From an uncultured Eubacteriaceae bacterium (lineage in GTDB: Bacteria; Bacillota; Clostridia; Eubacteriales; UBA1433), in NCBI GenBank assembly GCA_937880125.1, contig CALFLU010000004.1, positions 1 through 36,714 on the forward strand: DNA of 36,714 nt. The letters run 5' to 3'. The position numbers and the translations under genes are program-made. Each line of letters opens with the position of its first letter. Position 1 is the first letter of the stretch. Under the pieces are notes generated by a model, which was not told where the DNA came from, did not search any database, and saw only the letters and a list, made by a program, of their open reading frames with translations. Shown piece after piece: positions 1 through 7,420 of the stretch.

Positions 1-1
1 G

Positions 2-982
2 CTCAAAGGCAGCGAAGTCATTCACGACTTCAGCAAAGTGGATACCATAGTCTTTGACAAAACCGGCACCCTCACCGTGGGCAACCCCAAAGTGGCGGAG
101 TCAGAAACCTACGCAAGCGATATGGCGGACATCTTTTCCTATATCGCCAGCGTTGAAAGCGAATCCGACCACCCCTTGGCCAAGGCGGTTGTGGAGTATA
201 TCGGTAAGACAACACTCTATCCCGTTGAAAACACCCATGTCGTCAAGGGCGGCGGCATTGTGGCCAATGTAGATGGCCGTCAAGTGACCATCGGCAATGT
301 GGCGCTTATGGCGCAGCAACATGTTGCACTAAGCGAAAAAGCCCGCGAAGACATTGCCCGTTTTGAACAAAACGGCAACTCGCTGGTACTCACCGCCGTA
401 GACGGCGAATTAAAAGCCCTGATGGGTATTCGCGACCAAATCCGCCCGGGCGTTAAAGAGGACTTGCAACAACTCAAAGCACTGGGCGTCAAAAACCTCA
501 TTGTGCTTTCAGGCGACAATCAGGGAACCGTTGACCGCGTGGCGCGCGAACTGGGCCTCACCGAAGCCCACGGCCATATGCTGCCCGAAGACAAATCCGC
601 CTATATTCAAACACTGCAAAAACAAGGTCAAATCGTGGCCTTTGTGGGAGACGGTGTCAACGACAGCCCCTCGCTGGCTCTGGCGCAAATCGGTATTGCC
701 ATGGGCAGCGGCACGGACGTAGCCATTGAAACTTCGGACGTGGTGTTAATGAATTCGGATTTCAGCCGCCTGCCCCACGCGCTGGGTCTTACCAAGGCCA
801 CCGCCCGCAACATGCTGCAAAACATCATCATCGCCGTGGGCGTCGTGCTGGTTTTGCTCTTCAGCGTATTTTTCAGCGATTGGATGAATATGTCTATCGG
901 CATGCTGGTGCACGAAGCGAGTATTTTGGTCGTTATCCTAAACGGCATGCGATTGTTACGATATAAATTAAGAAGAAGATAA
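2..982 (+). CDS. Heavy-metal-translocating P-type ATPase (P1B), C-terminal part, truncated by window edge
   Basis: The reading frame is open from base 2, so only the cytoplasmic catalytic half and the last membrane helices are present; the N-terminus lies upstream. Visible P-ATPase landmarks in order are the phosphorylation motif DKTGTLT just after the window edge, the HP motif of P1B pumps (SDHPLAKAV), the hinge motif GDGVNDSPSLA, and two terminal helices ending HEASILVVILNGMRLL. The family exports transition-metal ions across the plasma membrane using ATP. The HE-x-S pattern in the last helix resembles the HEGxT motif of P1B-4 (Co/Fe/Zn) pumps more than the CPC/copper type, but the diagnostic sixth helix is off the window, so metal specificity is an inference. 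A metallochaperone gene follows 18 bases downstream, consistent with an operon. Confidence 0.93.
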   Translation, partial: LKGSEVIHDFSKVDTIVFDKTGTLTVGNPKVAESETYASDMADIFSYIASVESESDHPLAKAVVEYIGKTTLYPVENTHVVKGGGIVANVDGRQVTIGNVALMAQQHVALSEKAREDIARFEQNGNSLVLTAVDGELKALMGIRDQIRPGVKEDLQQLKALGVKNLIVLSGDNQGTVDRVARELGLTEAHGHMLPEDKSAYIQTLQKQGQIVAFVGDGVNDSPSLALAQIGIAMGSGTDVAIETSDVVLMNSDFSRLPHALGLTKATARNMLQNIIIAVGVVLVLLFSVFFSDWMNMSIGMLVHEASILVVILNGMRLLRYKLRRR

Positions 983-1000
983 AAATTAAGGAGAAAAAAC

Positions 1001-1234
1001 ATGAAAAAAGCAACGATACAACTGAGTCCGCTGACTTGTCCGTCCTGTGTGCAAAAAATAGAGGGCGCGATCAAATCCTTTAACGGCGTCGAAAAAGACA
1101 GCGTGAAAATATTGTTCAATTCAAGCAAAGCAAAATTCGACTTTAACGACGAAAAATTAGCGATAAGCGATGTCGAAAACGCCATTACCGCTCTGGGCTA
1201 CGATGTCAAAAAATCCCAGGTAAAAGACCTCTAA
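1001..1234 (+). CDS. Heavy-metal-associated (HMA) domain protein, CopZ-like metallochaperone
   Basis: A 77-residue protein made of a single HMA fold. The metal-binding loop reads LTCPSCVQKIEGAI, with the two cysteines as CxxC near residue 13, followed by the usual NGVEKDSV strand and the C-terminal ALGYDV motif. HMA proteins bind a soft metal ion with two cysteines and pass it to a P-type ATPase, or form the ATPase N-terminal domain. It is preceded by AAGGAG and lies directly behind the ATPase gene, so it probably serves that pump. The residue before the first Cys is Thr preceded by Leu rather than the Met of classical CopZ (MxCxxC), so copper should not be assumed. Confidence 0.88.
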   Translation: MKKATIQLSPLTCPSCVQKIEGAIKSFNGVEKDSVKILFNSSKAKFDFNDEKLAISDVENAITALGYDVKKSQVKDL

Positions 1235-1242
1235 GCGTACAT

Positions 1243-1290
1243 GAGCCTCCCTGCGACCGAAAACCGCGCACGGAGGTTCTTTTTTGTTTT
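1243..1290 (+). terminator. Rho-independent terminator after the metal ATPase/HMA genes
   Basis: GAGCCTCC at 1243-1250 pairs with GGAGGTTC at 1272-1279 (one G-T pair), followed by a run of T interrupted by one G (1280-1290). It lies 8 bases past the HMA stop codon. Confidence 0.75.
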
Positions 1291-1436
1291 GATACCGCTT
1301 AAATAAAACACCTTTGCCCCGCCGTATCCGCTTATAGATTGAACGAAATACGCCCATAAACGAAAGAAAATCGATCCATCGTCCATCGCTTATCATTGCC
1401 CCTCTTTAGACAAATTTTGCAAGGAGGCCGTTTGCT

Positions 1437-2036
1437 TTGAAAGAAAGAAACAGCGATTCTATCTTTAACTTCATCGCGCCGATCTACGGTTTGTTTTATC
1501 CTTGGCAAAAAAGGCGCTTTGTGCGCATTATTGACTTTGCCAAAGACGCGTTTGATCTCACTGCCTGTCAAAGCGTCCTCGACGTGGGCTGCGGCACCGG
1601 CGCCCTTGCTTCCGTGCTGCATGCGAAGGGGCTTAGGGTAGTCGGCGTCGACAGCGCGCAAAAGATGCTCGCTTTCGCGAAAAGACAGCCGGAAAATAAA
1701 AGTATCCACTTTGTGCAAGCCAGTGTGCTCGAAAAACTGCCCTTTGCCGACAGGTGTTTTGATGTCTCCATCGCCTCCTACGTTGCCCACGGCATGGGCG
1801 CAGAAGACAGGCTGCGCATGTATCGTGAAATGAATCGTGTGAGCCGACTGGCCGTTATCATTCATGACTACAATGAAAACCGTTTTCTTTTCACCTCTTT
1901 TGTTGAAAAACTGGAGGGCGGCGACTATTTTCGTTTTATTCGCGAGGCAAAAACAGAGATGGAACGGTATTTTGCCGATGTTACAATCATCCCTGTCAGC
2001 CCCCGGGCGTCTTGGTATATCTGCACGCCGCATTAA
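1437..2036 (+). CDS. Class I SAM-dependent methyltransferase (UbiE-like)
   Basis: A 199-residue protein with a methyltransferase-11-type fold. Motif I is VLDVGCGTGALASVL (about residues 47-61), followed by the acidic end of strand 2 (VVGVDSAQKML), and a later FDVSIASYVAHGM segment typical of motif IV. The start is TTG, chosen because AAGGAGG at 1421-1427 sits nine bases before it and no ATG is better placed. It transfers a methyl group from S-adenosylmethionine, but the acceptor cannot be read from the sequence. It stands alone: a terminator precedes it and the next gene has its own promoter. Confidence 0.85.
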   Translation: MKERNSDSIFNFIAPIYGLFYPWQKRRFVRIIDFAKDAFDLTACQSVLDVGCGTGALASVLHAKGLRVVGVDSAQKMLAFAKRQPENKSIHFVQASVLEKLPFADRCFDVSIASYVAHGMGAEDRLRMYREMNRVSRLAVIIHDYNENRFLFTSFVEKLEGGDYFRFIREAKTEMERYFADVTIIPVSPRASWYICTPH

Positions 2037-2360
2037 CCGCCTGTCTTGTTTCTCCGCCTTTCGGCTCATTCTGAAAGTTATCATCCGCCTTTGTTTCAAA
2101 TAAGTTATTTCTTATACCGATTTCAGTTGATTGAATGCAAGTATTCCGCATCAAATCCATGCAGAAAACCCTCCGTAATAAGGTATGGGAATAAGCCACC
2201 TCACCTTGCAAAAATAAAAAATTGAAATCGATTTAATAATTCTTGCGCTCTGCGCCGCATGAATTATAATGATAAGTGAAAGCGCCCCTTGCACGGACGT
2301 TTCATATTACGATGAACAGCAACAGAGGCGCTCAAACAACTAAGAATCGGAGGTGGCGTC
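2037..2360. other. Intergenic stretch, 324 bases, with one promoter
   Basis: No credible gene. The right part holds a sigma-A-type promoter (2243-2270) and the ribosome binding site of the next gene. AGCGCC at 2281-2286 and GGCGCT at 2327-2332 form a short inverted repeat in the predicted leader, of unknown meaning. I see no clear terminator for the methyltransferase gene. Confidence 0.5.
2243..2270 (+). promoter_or_regulatory. Promoter for the DUF488 gene
   Basis: TTGCGC (2243-2248), a 16-base spacer and a perfect TATAAT (2265-2270), followed by a leader of roughly 85 bases before the GTG start at 2361. Confidence 0.65.
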
Positions 2361-2756
2361 GTGCATCAATTACTGTGGAAACGCATCTACGTTCCCGCGC
2401 AAAAAAGCGACGGGTATCGCATACTCGTCGACCGCCTGTGGCCGCGGGGTCTGAGCAAAGAAGCCGCTGCGCTGGATGAATGGGCAAAGCAAATCGCTCC
2501 TTCCACGCCTCTGCGCCAAGCTTTTCACCGCGATGAAATGACCTATGACGCGTTTGCCGCATCCTATCAAAAGGAATTGAACAACAACCCCGATTTGCCT
2601 GAATTTATCGCGTTTGTCAAACAACACCTGAAAAAAGAAAACGTGACGCTGCTCTACGGCAGCAAAAATCCCGACAACAGCGACTTGCCCACGCTGCGCC
2701 TCCATGTGGAAACAGCGCTGGGTATCCAAAGCGCTCTGCCGCTGAAGTGGGCGTAG
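2361..2756 (+). CDS. DUF488 (YeaO-like) family protein
   Basis: A 131-residue protein that matches the small DUF488 family by its hallmark RILVDRLWPRGLSKE stretch near residues 20-35, followed by the DEWAKQIAPS and LRQAFH segments. The family has no firmly established biochemical role. The start is GTG with GGAGGT at 2350-2355. It has its own promoter upstream and is followed 100 bases later by a small membrane-protein gene on the same strand. There are no cysteines in the recognised block, and the length is close to the family norm. Confidence 0.85.
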   Translation: MHQLLWKRIYVPAQKSDGYRILVDRLWPRGLSKEAAALDEWAKQIAPSTPLRQAFHRDEMTYDAFAASYQKELNNNPDLPEFIAFVKQHLKKENVTLLYGSKNPDNSDLPTLRLHVETALGIQSALPLKWA

Positions 2757-2856
2757 ACGCGCCGTCCTTCGTCACTTCAACGGCAAAAACGAACTTTGAA
2801 GCAAAGCTGTCTTCTGCAGGGTCACGCGTGAAAAATCGCCGTAAAAGGAGTCAAAC

Positions 2857-3126
2857 ATGAGCCGCCCGTTTTGGCCAAAAAAACCGCTCGGAAAAGCCGC
2901 CGTCATTTTTATGCTGCTGTTTGTTGTATTGATATTGCTCAGAGGACTCAGCATTCTTCGCATGCCGCTGCCCGTACGCGCCATTGACGCTTTGGGTATC
3001 ATCGGCTTTGTCCTCGGCCTCATCTCGGCCGCTTACCATAAAGATCGCTCTATACTCACCTTTGCGGCCATTGTGATCGGGGCGCTCATTATCTTAATTA
3101 TCGCCGTACAGAGCTTCATTTTTTAA
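2857..3126 (+). CDS. Small hydrophobic membrane protein, unknown function
   Basis: An 89-residue protein with a basic N-terminus (PFWPKKPLGK) and three likely membrane helices at about residues 14-36, 42-60 and 66-88, ending in a hydrophobic C-terminus. AAAGGAG lies 7 bases before the ATG, which supports translation. I do not recognise a family. It follows the DUF488 gene and may be cotranscribed with it, although the 100-base gap leaves room for an independent start. Confidence 0.7.
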   Translation: MSRPFWPKKPLGKAAVIFMLLFVVLILLRGLSILRMPLPVRAIDALGIIGFVLGLISAAYHKDRSILTFAAIVIGALIILIIAVQSFIF

Positions 3127-3220
3127 TTTGGCTCCCTATCATCCGAAAGGAATTATATAGAAAATTTTATATTAAAAAATACGGTTCTTATCTGTTATCT
3201 CCATAGAAGAAATGTGCTGC

Positions 3221-3249
3221 AACGCTAAAAAACCATTCATTTTAGCGTT
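3221..3249 (+). terminator. Perfect 10-bp hairpin between the membrane protein and SDR genes
   Basis: AACGCTAAAA (3221-3230), a nine-base loop, then TTTTAGCGTT (3240-3249), followed by a weak T-containing stretch (caacttttaaaa). It may terminate transcription from upstream. The missing strong T-run leaves open that it is an RNA or operator element of the next gene, 35 bases downstream. Confidence 0.5.
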
Positions 3250-3284
3250 TCAACTTTTAAAATATTAAATCAAAAGAGGTTTTT

Positions 3285-4757
3285 ATGTCTGAACCGATAA
3301 AACCGAATTCAAAAAAAACCATTCTTCTGACAGGCCCTACAGACAATATGGGCAGAGAAGCGCTCCGACAGCTCTGCGCGCAAAAGGACAAATACGATTT
3401 GGTGCTGTTTGCCCTGCCCACGCCGAAAGACAAAAAAATTCTTTCCGCCTACGCAAACCGGCCCGGTATCCGCATTATATGGGGCGACTTAACCCGTTAC
3501 GAAGATGTGCAAAAGACGGTGGAGGGTGTCGATATCATTTTACATTTGGGCGCGCTGGTCTCTCCGGCAGCGGACGCGCATCCGCAGCTGGCTTGGGATA
3601 TCAACTACGGCGGGACGAAAAACCTCGTAGACGCTGTTTTGAGCGGTGGTGGCGGCGAAAATGTACAGTTTGTCTATATCGGCACTGTTGCCGAAACCGG
3701 CAACCGCACTCCGCCCGTCCATTGGGGGCGCATCGGAGACCCCCTGGTGCCTGCCGTCTATGATTACTACGCGCTGTCCAAAATCGCCGCGGAAAGATAT
3801 GTCATCGAATCCGGCTTAAAACACTGGGTCTCTCTTCGCCAAACAGGCATGCTGCACGATGATATCTTTTTAACGCATAACGGCATCGGCTTTCATCAGC
3901 CGCTGAACAATCACCTCGAATGGGTCAGCGCCTACGACACCGGCAGGCTTTTGGCCAATATCTGTTCAAAGGCGACTCCCACCGCATTTTGGAACAACGT
4001 CTACAATATCGGCGGCGGAGAGAGCTGCCGCCTGACGGCTCTTCAGTTTCTCGAAAAATTGTTCCGCCTAATCGGCGCCGACATCCGTCAAATTTATGAG
4101 CCCAATATGTTTGCGCTGCGCAATTTTCACGGCCAGTTTTATTTGGATTCCGACTTGCTTAACGATCTGATCCCTTTTCGCAGCCAAAGTGTCGACGATA
4201 CACTGGTTTCGATGAAAAAACACCTGCCCGGGCATATTAAGCTGCTGAAGTACCTTCCGAAAACATTTGTAAAATATTACCTGCGAAGAGAGAGTGAGCG
4301 CAACGTCATTACTCCCCTTTGCTGGATCAAAAACAACGATGAAGACAAAATCAGAGCCTTTTTCGGCTCCGGAGAAATCTGGCAAAAAATCGGCGGCTGG
4401 GACACCTTTGAGCACATTATCGACCCGCCGCATATCGTCTTAAATCACGGCTATAACGAAACAAAACCCACCGAAGAATGGTGCCTAGACGACATGCAAC
4501 AGGCGGCCGCTTACCGCGGAGGCAAGTGCCTGTCGGAAAAGATGACAACGGGCGCGCTGTTTACAAAACTCAACTGGCAATGCGCCGAAGGCCATACTTT
4601 TCAAGCAAGTCCTTCCCTCGTGTTAAAAGCGGGTCACTGGTGCGACAAATGTCTGGAAGCGCCATGGAATTTTGATGCGCAAGCCAAAAAAAATCCGTTT
4701 ATGGCACAGGTCTGGCATCAAGATCACGACATCAGCGAAAACAATATTTACGAGTAA
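3285..4757 (+). CDS. NAD(P)-dependent epimerase/dehydratase (extended SDR) with C-terminal zinc-ribbon-like tail
   Basis: A 490-residue protein. The N-terminal Rossmann region has the nucleotide motif TGPTDNMG (residues 16-23), then a HLGALVSP strand and an active-site YALSK (Y162, K166), all features of extended short-chain dehydrogenases acting on nucleotide sugars or similar substrates. This part ends near residue 330. The rest is not the usual SDR C-terminus: it is Trp-rich and carries C433-x3-H437-x15-C453-x2-C456 in the context NWQCAEGHTFQAS and GHWCDKC, which looks like a treble-clef or zinc-ribbon metal site. The gene stands alone between a hairpin and a convergent flotillin operon, so the substrate is not indicated. 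The family call is firm; the metal site is inferred. Confidence 0.85.
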   Translation: MSEPIKPNSKKTILLTGPTDNMGREALRQLCAQKDKYDLVLFALPTPKDKKILSAYANRPGIRIIWGDLTRYEDVQKTVEGVDIILHLGALVSPAADAHPQLAWDINYGGTKNLVDAVLSGGGGENVQFVYIGTVAETGNRTPPVHWGRIGDPLVPAVYDYYALSKIAAERYVIESGLKHWVSLRQTGMLHDDIFLTHNGIGFHQPLNNHLEWVSAYDTGRLLANICSKATPTAFWNNVYNIGGGESCRLTALQFLEKLFRLIGADIRQIYEPNMFALRNFHGQFYLDSDLLNDLIPFRSQSVDDTLVSMKKHLPGHIKLLKYLPKTFVKYYLRRESERNVITPLCWIKNNDEDKIRAFFGSGEIWQKIGGWDTFEHIIDPPHIVLNHGYNETKPTEEWCLDDMQQAAAYRGGKCLSEKMTTGALFTKLNWQCAEGHTFQASPSLVLKAGHWCDKCLEAPWNFDAQAKKNPFMAQVWHQDHDISENNIYE

Positions 4758-4923
4758 TCACCGAAAAATCTGACGAAAAAGCGCACTTGCTGCGCGCGTC
4801 TGCGCCGCACGTTTTTGATATGCAACGCAGTGTCGTCTTGTTTCCTATCCGACTTTATCTTATACAGTGTTTTGACGACCCTTTCTTTTGTCCTCTCCTC
4901 GCGCACTGTAAACGACATACGCA

Positions 4924-4962
4924 CAAAAACAAAAGTCCCTGCAAACCATCGTTTGCAGGGAC
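4924..4962 (-). terminator. Terminator of the nfeD-flotillin operon
   Basis: A perfect 12-bp stem: GTCCCTGCAAAC (4935-4946), loop of four, GTTTGCAGGGAC (4951-4962). Read on the minus strand it is followed by TTTTGTTTTTGTG, so it terminates transcription from the flotillin gene ending at 4997. Confidence 0.9.
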
Positions 4963-4996
4963 CGGATAACAACTGTCTTTTGTCGCTTTGTTTGTT

Positions 4997-6454
4997 TTAT
5001 TCTGTTTTGTTTTCTGCGGCGGGCACCTGGGCTATCTCTTCGGCATAGGGCAGGCTTGGCGCCTGAAGTGTTGTCTCAGTCATTTCTTTTCTTTTTTCCG
5101 CTTCCATTTCCTGACCCAAAAACTCGGGCAGCTCCATTCCTACTTGGTGAAACAGCTCCTGCATTGGCGGAACACTCTTCATCATGCCCGAAAGAAAGTT
5201 GGCAGTGGATGTTTTGCCACTCTCGCCGCCGTTACTGTCCCAAACCGTTACTTTGTCGATTTTGATATTTTTAATGGCTTCCACCTGAATTTGAATCAAA
5301 TCTTCCAGTTTATCGGCAATCATCAACTTCACGGCCGCATCGGGGCTGTTGCCCGCTGCCTCAACCAGCTTGAGCAACCCTTCCGCTTGTTTTTCCAAAA
5401 TCGCTTTGGCACCATTGGCTTCCGCTTCTTTTTTCGCAAAAATCGCATCGGCTTCCCCGCGTGCTTTTCTTCGAATCACTTCAGCCTCAGCCTCGGCAGC
5501 AATCTCCGCACGCTGTTTGGCGATGTTGGCCGCAACAATAATATCGGCATGCTGCGTCGCTTTTTCCAGCTCCGCACGTGTGTTTTCCGCTTCTTGCTGT
5601 GCAATGTATGCCTCTTGTTTTGCCTTTGCCGCATGCACGGCCTCGGCCGCCATGGCCACTTTCAGCGCCTCGGCTTCTTTTTCGCGACGAATGGCTTCAG
5701 ACTGCGCCACCGCAACCCTTGAGTCGTTTTCTCCGGCTATGGCTGAAGCATTGGCTGCCGCCACGCTGATACGCTGATCCTTTAGCGCATTGGCTTCGCC
5801 AATCTCCCCTTCGCGGTTTTTTTCGGCAACGCTGCGCTTGGCATCGTTGATGGCTTTGGCAGCCGCTTCTTTACCCAGTGCTTCAATATAGCCCGAGTCG
5901 TCATTGATGTCTGTTACGTTTACGTTGATCAGACGCAGACCGATCTTTTGCAATTCTATTTCAACGTTGCCTGATACGGCAATGAGGAACTTGTCTCTGT
6001 CCGTGTTGATTTCTTCAATGTCCATCGTGGCGATAACCAAACGCAATTGACCGAAAATGATGTCTTTTGCCAAATCTTGTATCTCGCTCATCTGCAGCCC
6101 CAGCAGACGTTCCGCCGCGTTTTGCATTACGCCGGGTTCCGTGGAGATGCCCACGGTGAAAATAGACGGCACGTCAATACGAATGTTTTGCTTTGACAGC
6201 GCTTTTGTAAGGTCCACACTGATGGATATCGGTGTAAGGTCCAGATACTGATAAGCCTGCAGCACCGGCACAATAAACGCCGCACCCCCGTGCAGACACT
6301 TTGCGCTTCGTGCCTGACCTTCGTGGTCGGTACCGATTTTACCGTAAATAACCAAAATTTTGTCTGAAGGACATTTTCTGTAACGTGACAAAAGAAAAAT
6401 AAGCGTCGCCAATGCAATAACGACAATTAAAATAATGGCAACCAAAACTCCCAT
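4997..6454 (-). CDS. Flotillin-family SPFH protein (FloT/YuaG-like)
   Basis: A 485-residue protein. An N-terminal hairpin membrane segment (residues 1-24) leads into an SPFH/band-7 domain (about 30-200), then a long Ala/Glu-rich coiled coil (about 200-350) with repeated EAEA and KAxGEADA units, and a C-terminal part. The order and length match bacterial flotillins, scaffold proteins that organise membrane microdomains. The start is preceded by AGGAGG. It lies 78 bases downstream of an NfeD-family gene on the same strand, the arrangement of B. subtilis yuaF-floT, where NfeD-like proteins are flotillin partners. It shares the nfeD promoter and ends in the terminator at 4924-4962. Confidence 0.95.
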   Translation of the reverse strand: MGVLVAIILIVVIALATLIFLLSRYRKCPSDKILVIYGKIGTDHEGQARSAKCLHGGAAFIVPVLQAYQYLDLTPISISVDLTKALSKQNIRIDVPSIFTVGISTEPGVMQNAAERLLGLQMSEIQDLAKDIIFGQLRLVIATMDIEEINTDRDKFLIAVSGNVEIELQKIGLRLINVNVTDINDDSGYIEALGKEAAAKAINDAKRSVAEKNREGEIGEANALKDQRISVAAANASAIAGENDSRVAVAQSEAIRREKEAEALKVAMAAEAVHAAKAKQEAYIAQQEAENTRAELEKATQHADIIVAANIAKQRAEIAAEAEAEVIRRKARGEADAIFAKKEAEANGAKAILEKQAEGLLKLVEAAGNSPDAAVKLMIADKLEDLIQIQVEAIKNIKIDKVTVWDSNGGESGKTSTANFLSGMMKSVPPMQELFHQVGMELPEFLGQEMEAEKRKEMTETTLQAPSLPYAEEIAQVPAAENKTE

Positions 6455-6532
6455 ATAAACCCTTCCTCCTACTATGTGTATTCTTTGCGTATATTAAACA
6501 GAAACGTCACCGCCTAAGGGCACTTTTCCTGA

Positions 6533-7201
6533 TTAACTGCCTTCTTTTTCAACGACGAGCAAATCGCCACGCACATCCACAACCCTGATTAACTCCCCTG
6601 TTTTCAGCGTTTCACTGCCTTCGGTAACAGCGTTGCACTCCATATATCGCCCTTGAATATGAATCATTACTTTTCCGATGCTCGGCGAATTAGGCAAAAC
6701 CGGAATATAGACTTTACCCAACGTGCCGATGGCATTTTTTAAATGCACCGTTCCTTCTTCGGCAAGATGCCTGGAACTATAAATTAAGCGTGCCACGGCA
6801 TACATGGCAATGAGTCCAAACAAAACACCGAGCCCCAGCGCAATGACGGCATTGTTTGCGGTATTCAAAAACACAATCGCCGTCCAGCTCATCACAACCA
6901 AAAAGGCCACAACCCCTTGCACGGTGTACATTCTTCCGATTCTAAAGTCGGAACTGTCTCCAATATCAAATGAGCTGTTTGGCATTTCGCCTGCATCCAC
7001 TGTGCTTTGTATGTCCATATCCGTACTCATGTCCAAGTCCGTATCCAAACCAAAATCCGTATCCAGCTCCAAATCCATACCGCCGTCCAGTCCGCCGAAA
7101 ATCGACAATACGAGCTGAATCACAAATATTAAACTGGCAGGAATGGCTATGCAATAGAGCGTTTTCATCAAAATACTGAGGCTTTCCCACCAAACGACCA
7201 T
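6533..7201 (-). CDS. NfeD-family membrane protein, flotillin partner (YuaF-like)
   Basis: A 222-residue protein. A first membrane helix (about residues 13-35) is followed by an acidic stretch with Asp at nearly every second residue (about 40-66), two more helices (about 90-135), and a C-terminal OB-fold-like NfeD domain (about 150-222) with the pattern IGTLGKVYIPV and GELIRVVDVRGDLLVVE. NfeD proteins pair with flotillin or stomatin proteins. GGAGAAAAAAC sits before the ATG. It is first in an operon with flotillin and transcribed divergently from an XRE regulator. The Asp repeat is unusual in regularity and could bind cations or make a charged linker. Confidence 0.88.
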   Translation of the reverse strand: MVVWWESLSILMKTLYCIAIPASLIFVIQLVLSIFGGLDGGMDLELDTDFGLDTDLDMSTDMDIQSTVDAGEMPNSSFDIGDSSDFRIGRMYTVQGVVAFLVVMSWTAIVFLNTANNAVIALGLGVLFGLIAMYAVARLIYSSRHLAEEGTVHLKNAIGTLGKVYIPVLPNSPSIGKVMIHIQGRYMECNAVTEGSETLKTGELIRVVDVRGDLLVVEKEGS

Positions 7202-7237
7202 GTTTTTTCTCCATAAAATGATTTTTATCTAAAAAAT

Positions 7238-7252
7238 GTAAATTTAATTTAC
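7238..7252. promoter_or_regulatory. Operator copy 1, GTAAAT-N3-ATTTAC
   Basis: GTAAATTTAATTTAC, a perfect 6-3-6 inverted repeat, begins 12 bases downstream of the nfeD -10 element, inside the presumed +1 to +20 zone. The same repeat with a different centre occurs at 7372-7386 in front of the regulator gene. The likely ligand is the XRE protein encoded at 7421. Confidence 0.7.
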
Positions 7253-7264
7253 TCTTACGCCATT

Positions 7265-7293
7265 ATTATAATAATCGCCGCATAGCTTGTCAA
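7265..7293 (-). promoter_or_regulatory. Consensus promoter of nfeD-flotillin
   Basis: On the minus strand TTGACA (7293-7288), a spacer of exactly 17 bases, then TATAAT (7270-7265). Such a perfect sigma-A promoter would be strong unless repressed, and the inverted repeat at 7238-7252 lies across its expected start region. Confidence 0.85.
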
Positions 7294-7338
7294 GGCAAAT
7301 TTCTCTATCGACAATTTTCTTGCAGTCTAAAAAAATAT

Positions 7339-7368
7339 TTGCATTCACATGCATAGTTGTGGTATCAT
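7339..7368 (+). promoter_or_regulatory. Promoter of the XRE regulator gene
   Basis: TTGCAT (7339-7344), an 18-base spacer and TATCAT (7363-7368). The operator at 7372-7386 starts four bases after it. Confidence 0.6.
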
Positions 7369-7371
7369 TTT

Positions 7372-7386
7372 GTAAATTATATTTAC
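7372..7386. promoter_or_regulatory. Operator copy 2, GTAAAT-N3-ATTTAC
   Basis: GTAAATTATATTTAC, the same half-sites as at 7238-7252 with TAT in place of TTA, lies directly after the -10 of the regulator promoter. This suggests autoregulation together with control of the divergent nfeD-flotillin operon. Confidence 0.7.
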
Positions 7387-7393
7387 TATTTAA

Positions 7394-7408
7394 CAACGTC
7401 TGACGTTG
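7394..7408. repeat. Perfect palindrome in the leader of the XRE gene
   Basis: CAACGTC-T-GACGTTG, seven-base arms around one base, ends 12 bases before the ATG at 7421, where a ribosome binding site would be expected but none is clear. It could be a second operator or a small RNA hairpin limiting translation. Confidence 0.5.
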
Positions 7409-7420
7409 ATGGGATTTTTT

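Noticed and set aside
628..1185. A 185-codon minus-strand frame across the ATPase and HMA genes
   Set aside because: It is antisense to two clearly recognised genes and its translation shows no domain.
1332..2099. A 255-codon open frame on the minus strand
   Set aside because: It lies antisense to the methyltransferase gene, has no ribosome binding site or family motif, and arises from the codon bias of the real gene.
2281..2332. AGCGCC/GGCGCT inverted repeat in the DUF488 leader as an operator
   Set aside because: The arms are only six bases and 40 bases apart; too weak to claim as a site.
4988..5722. A 244-codon plus-strand frame
   Set aside because: It is the mirror of the Ala/Glu-rich flotillin coiled coil; the low-complexity translation (Phe, Leu, Arg, Cys) is a shadow.
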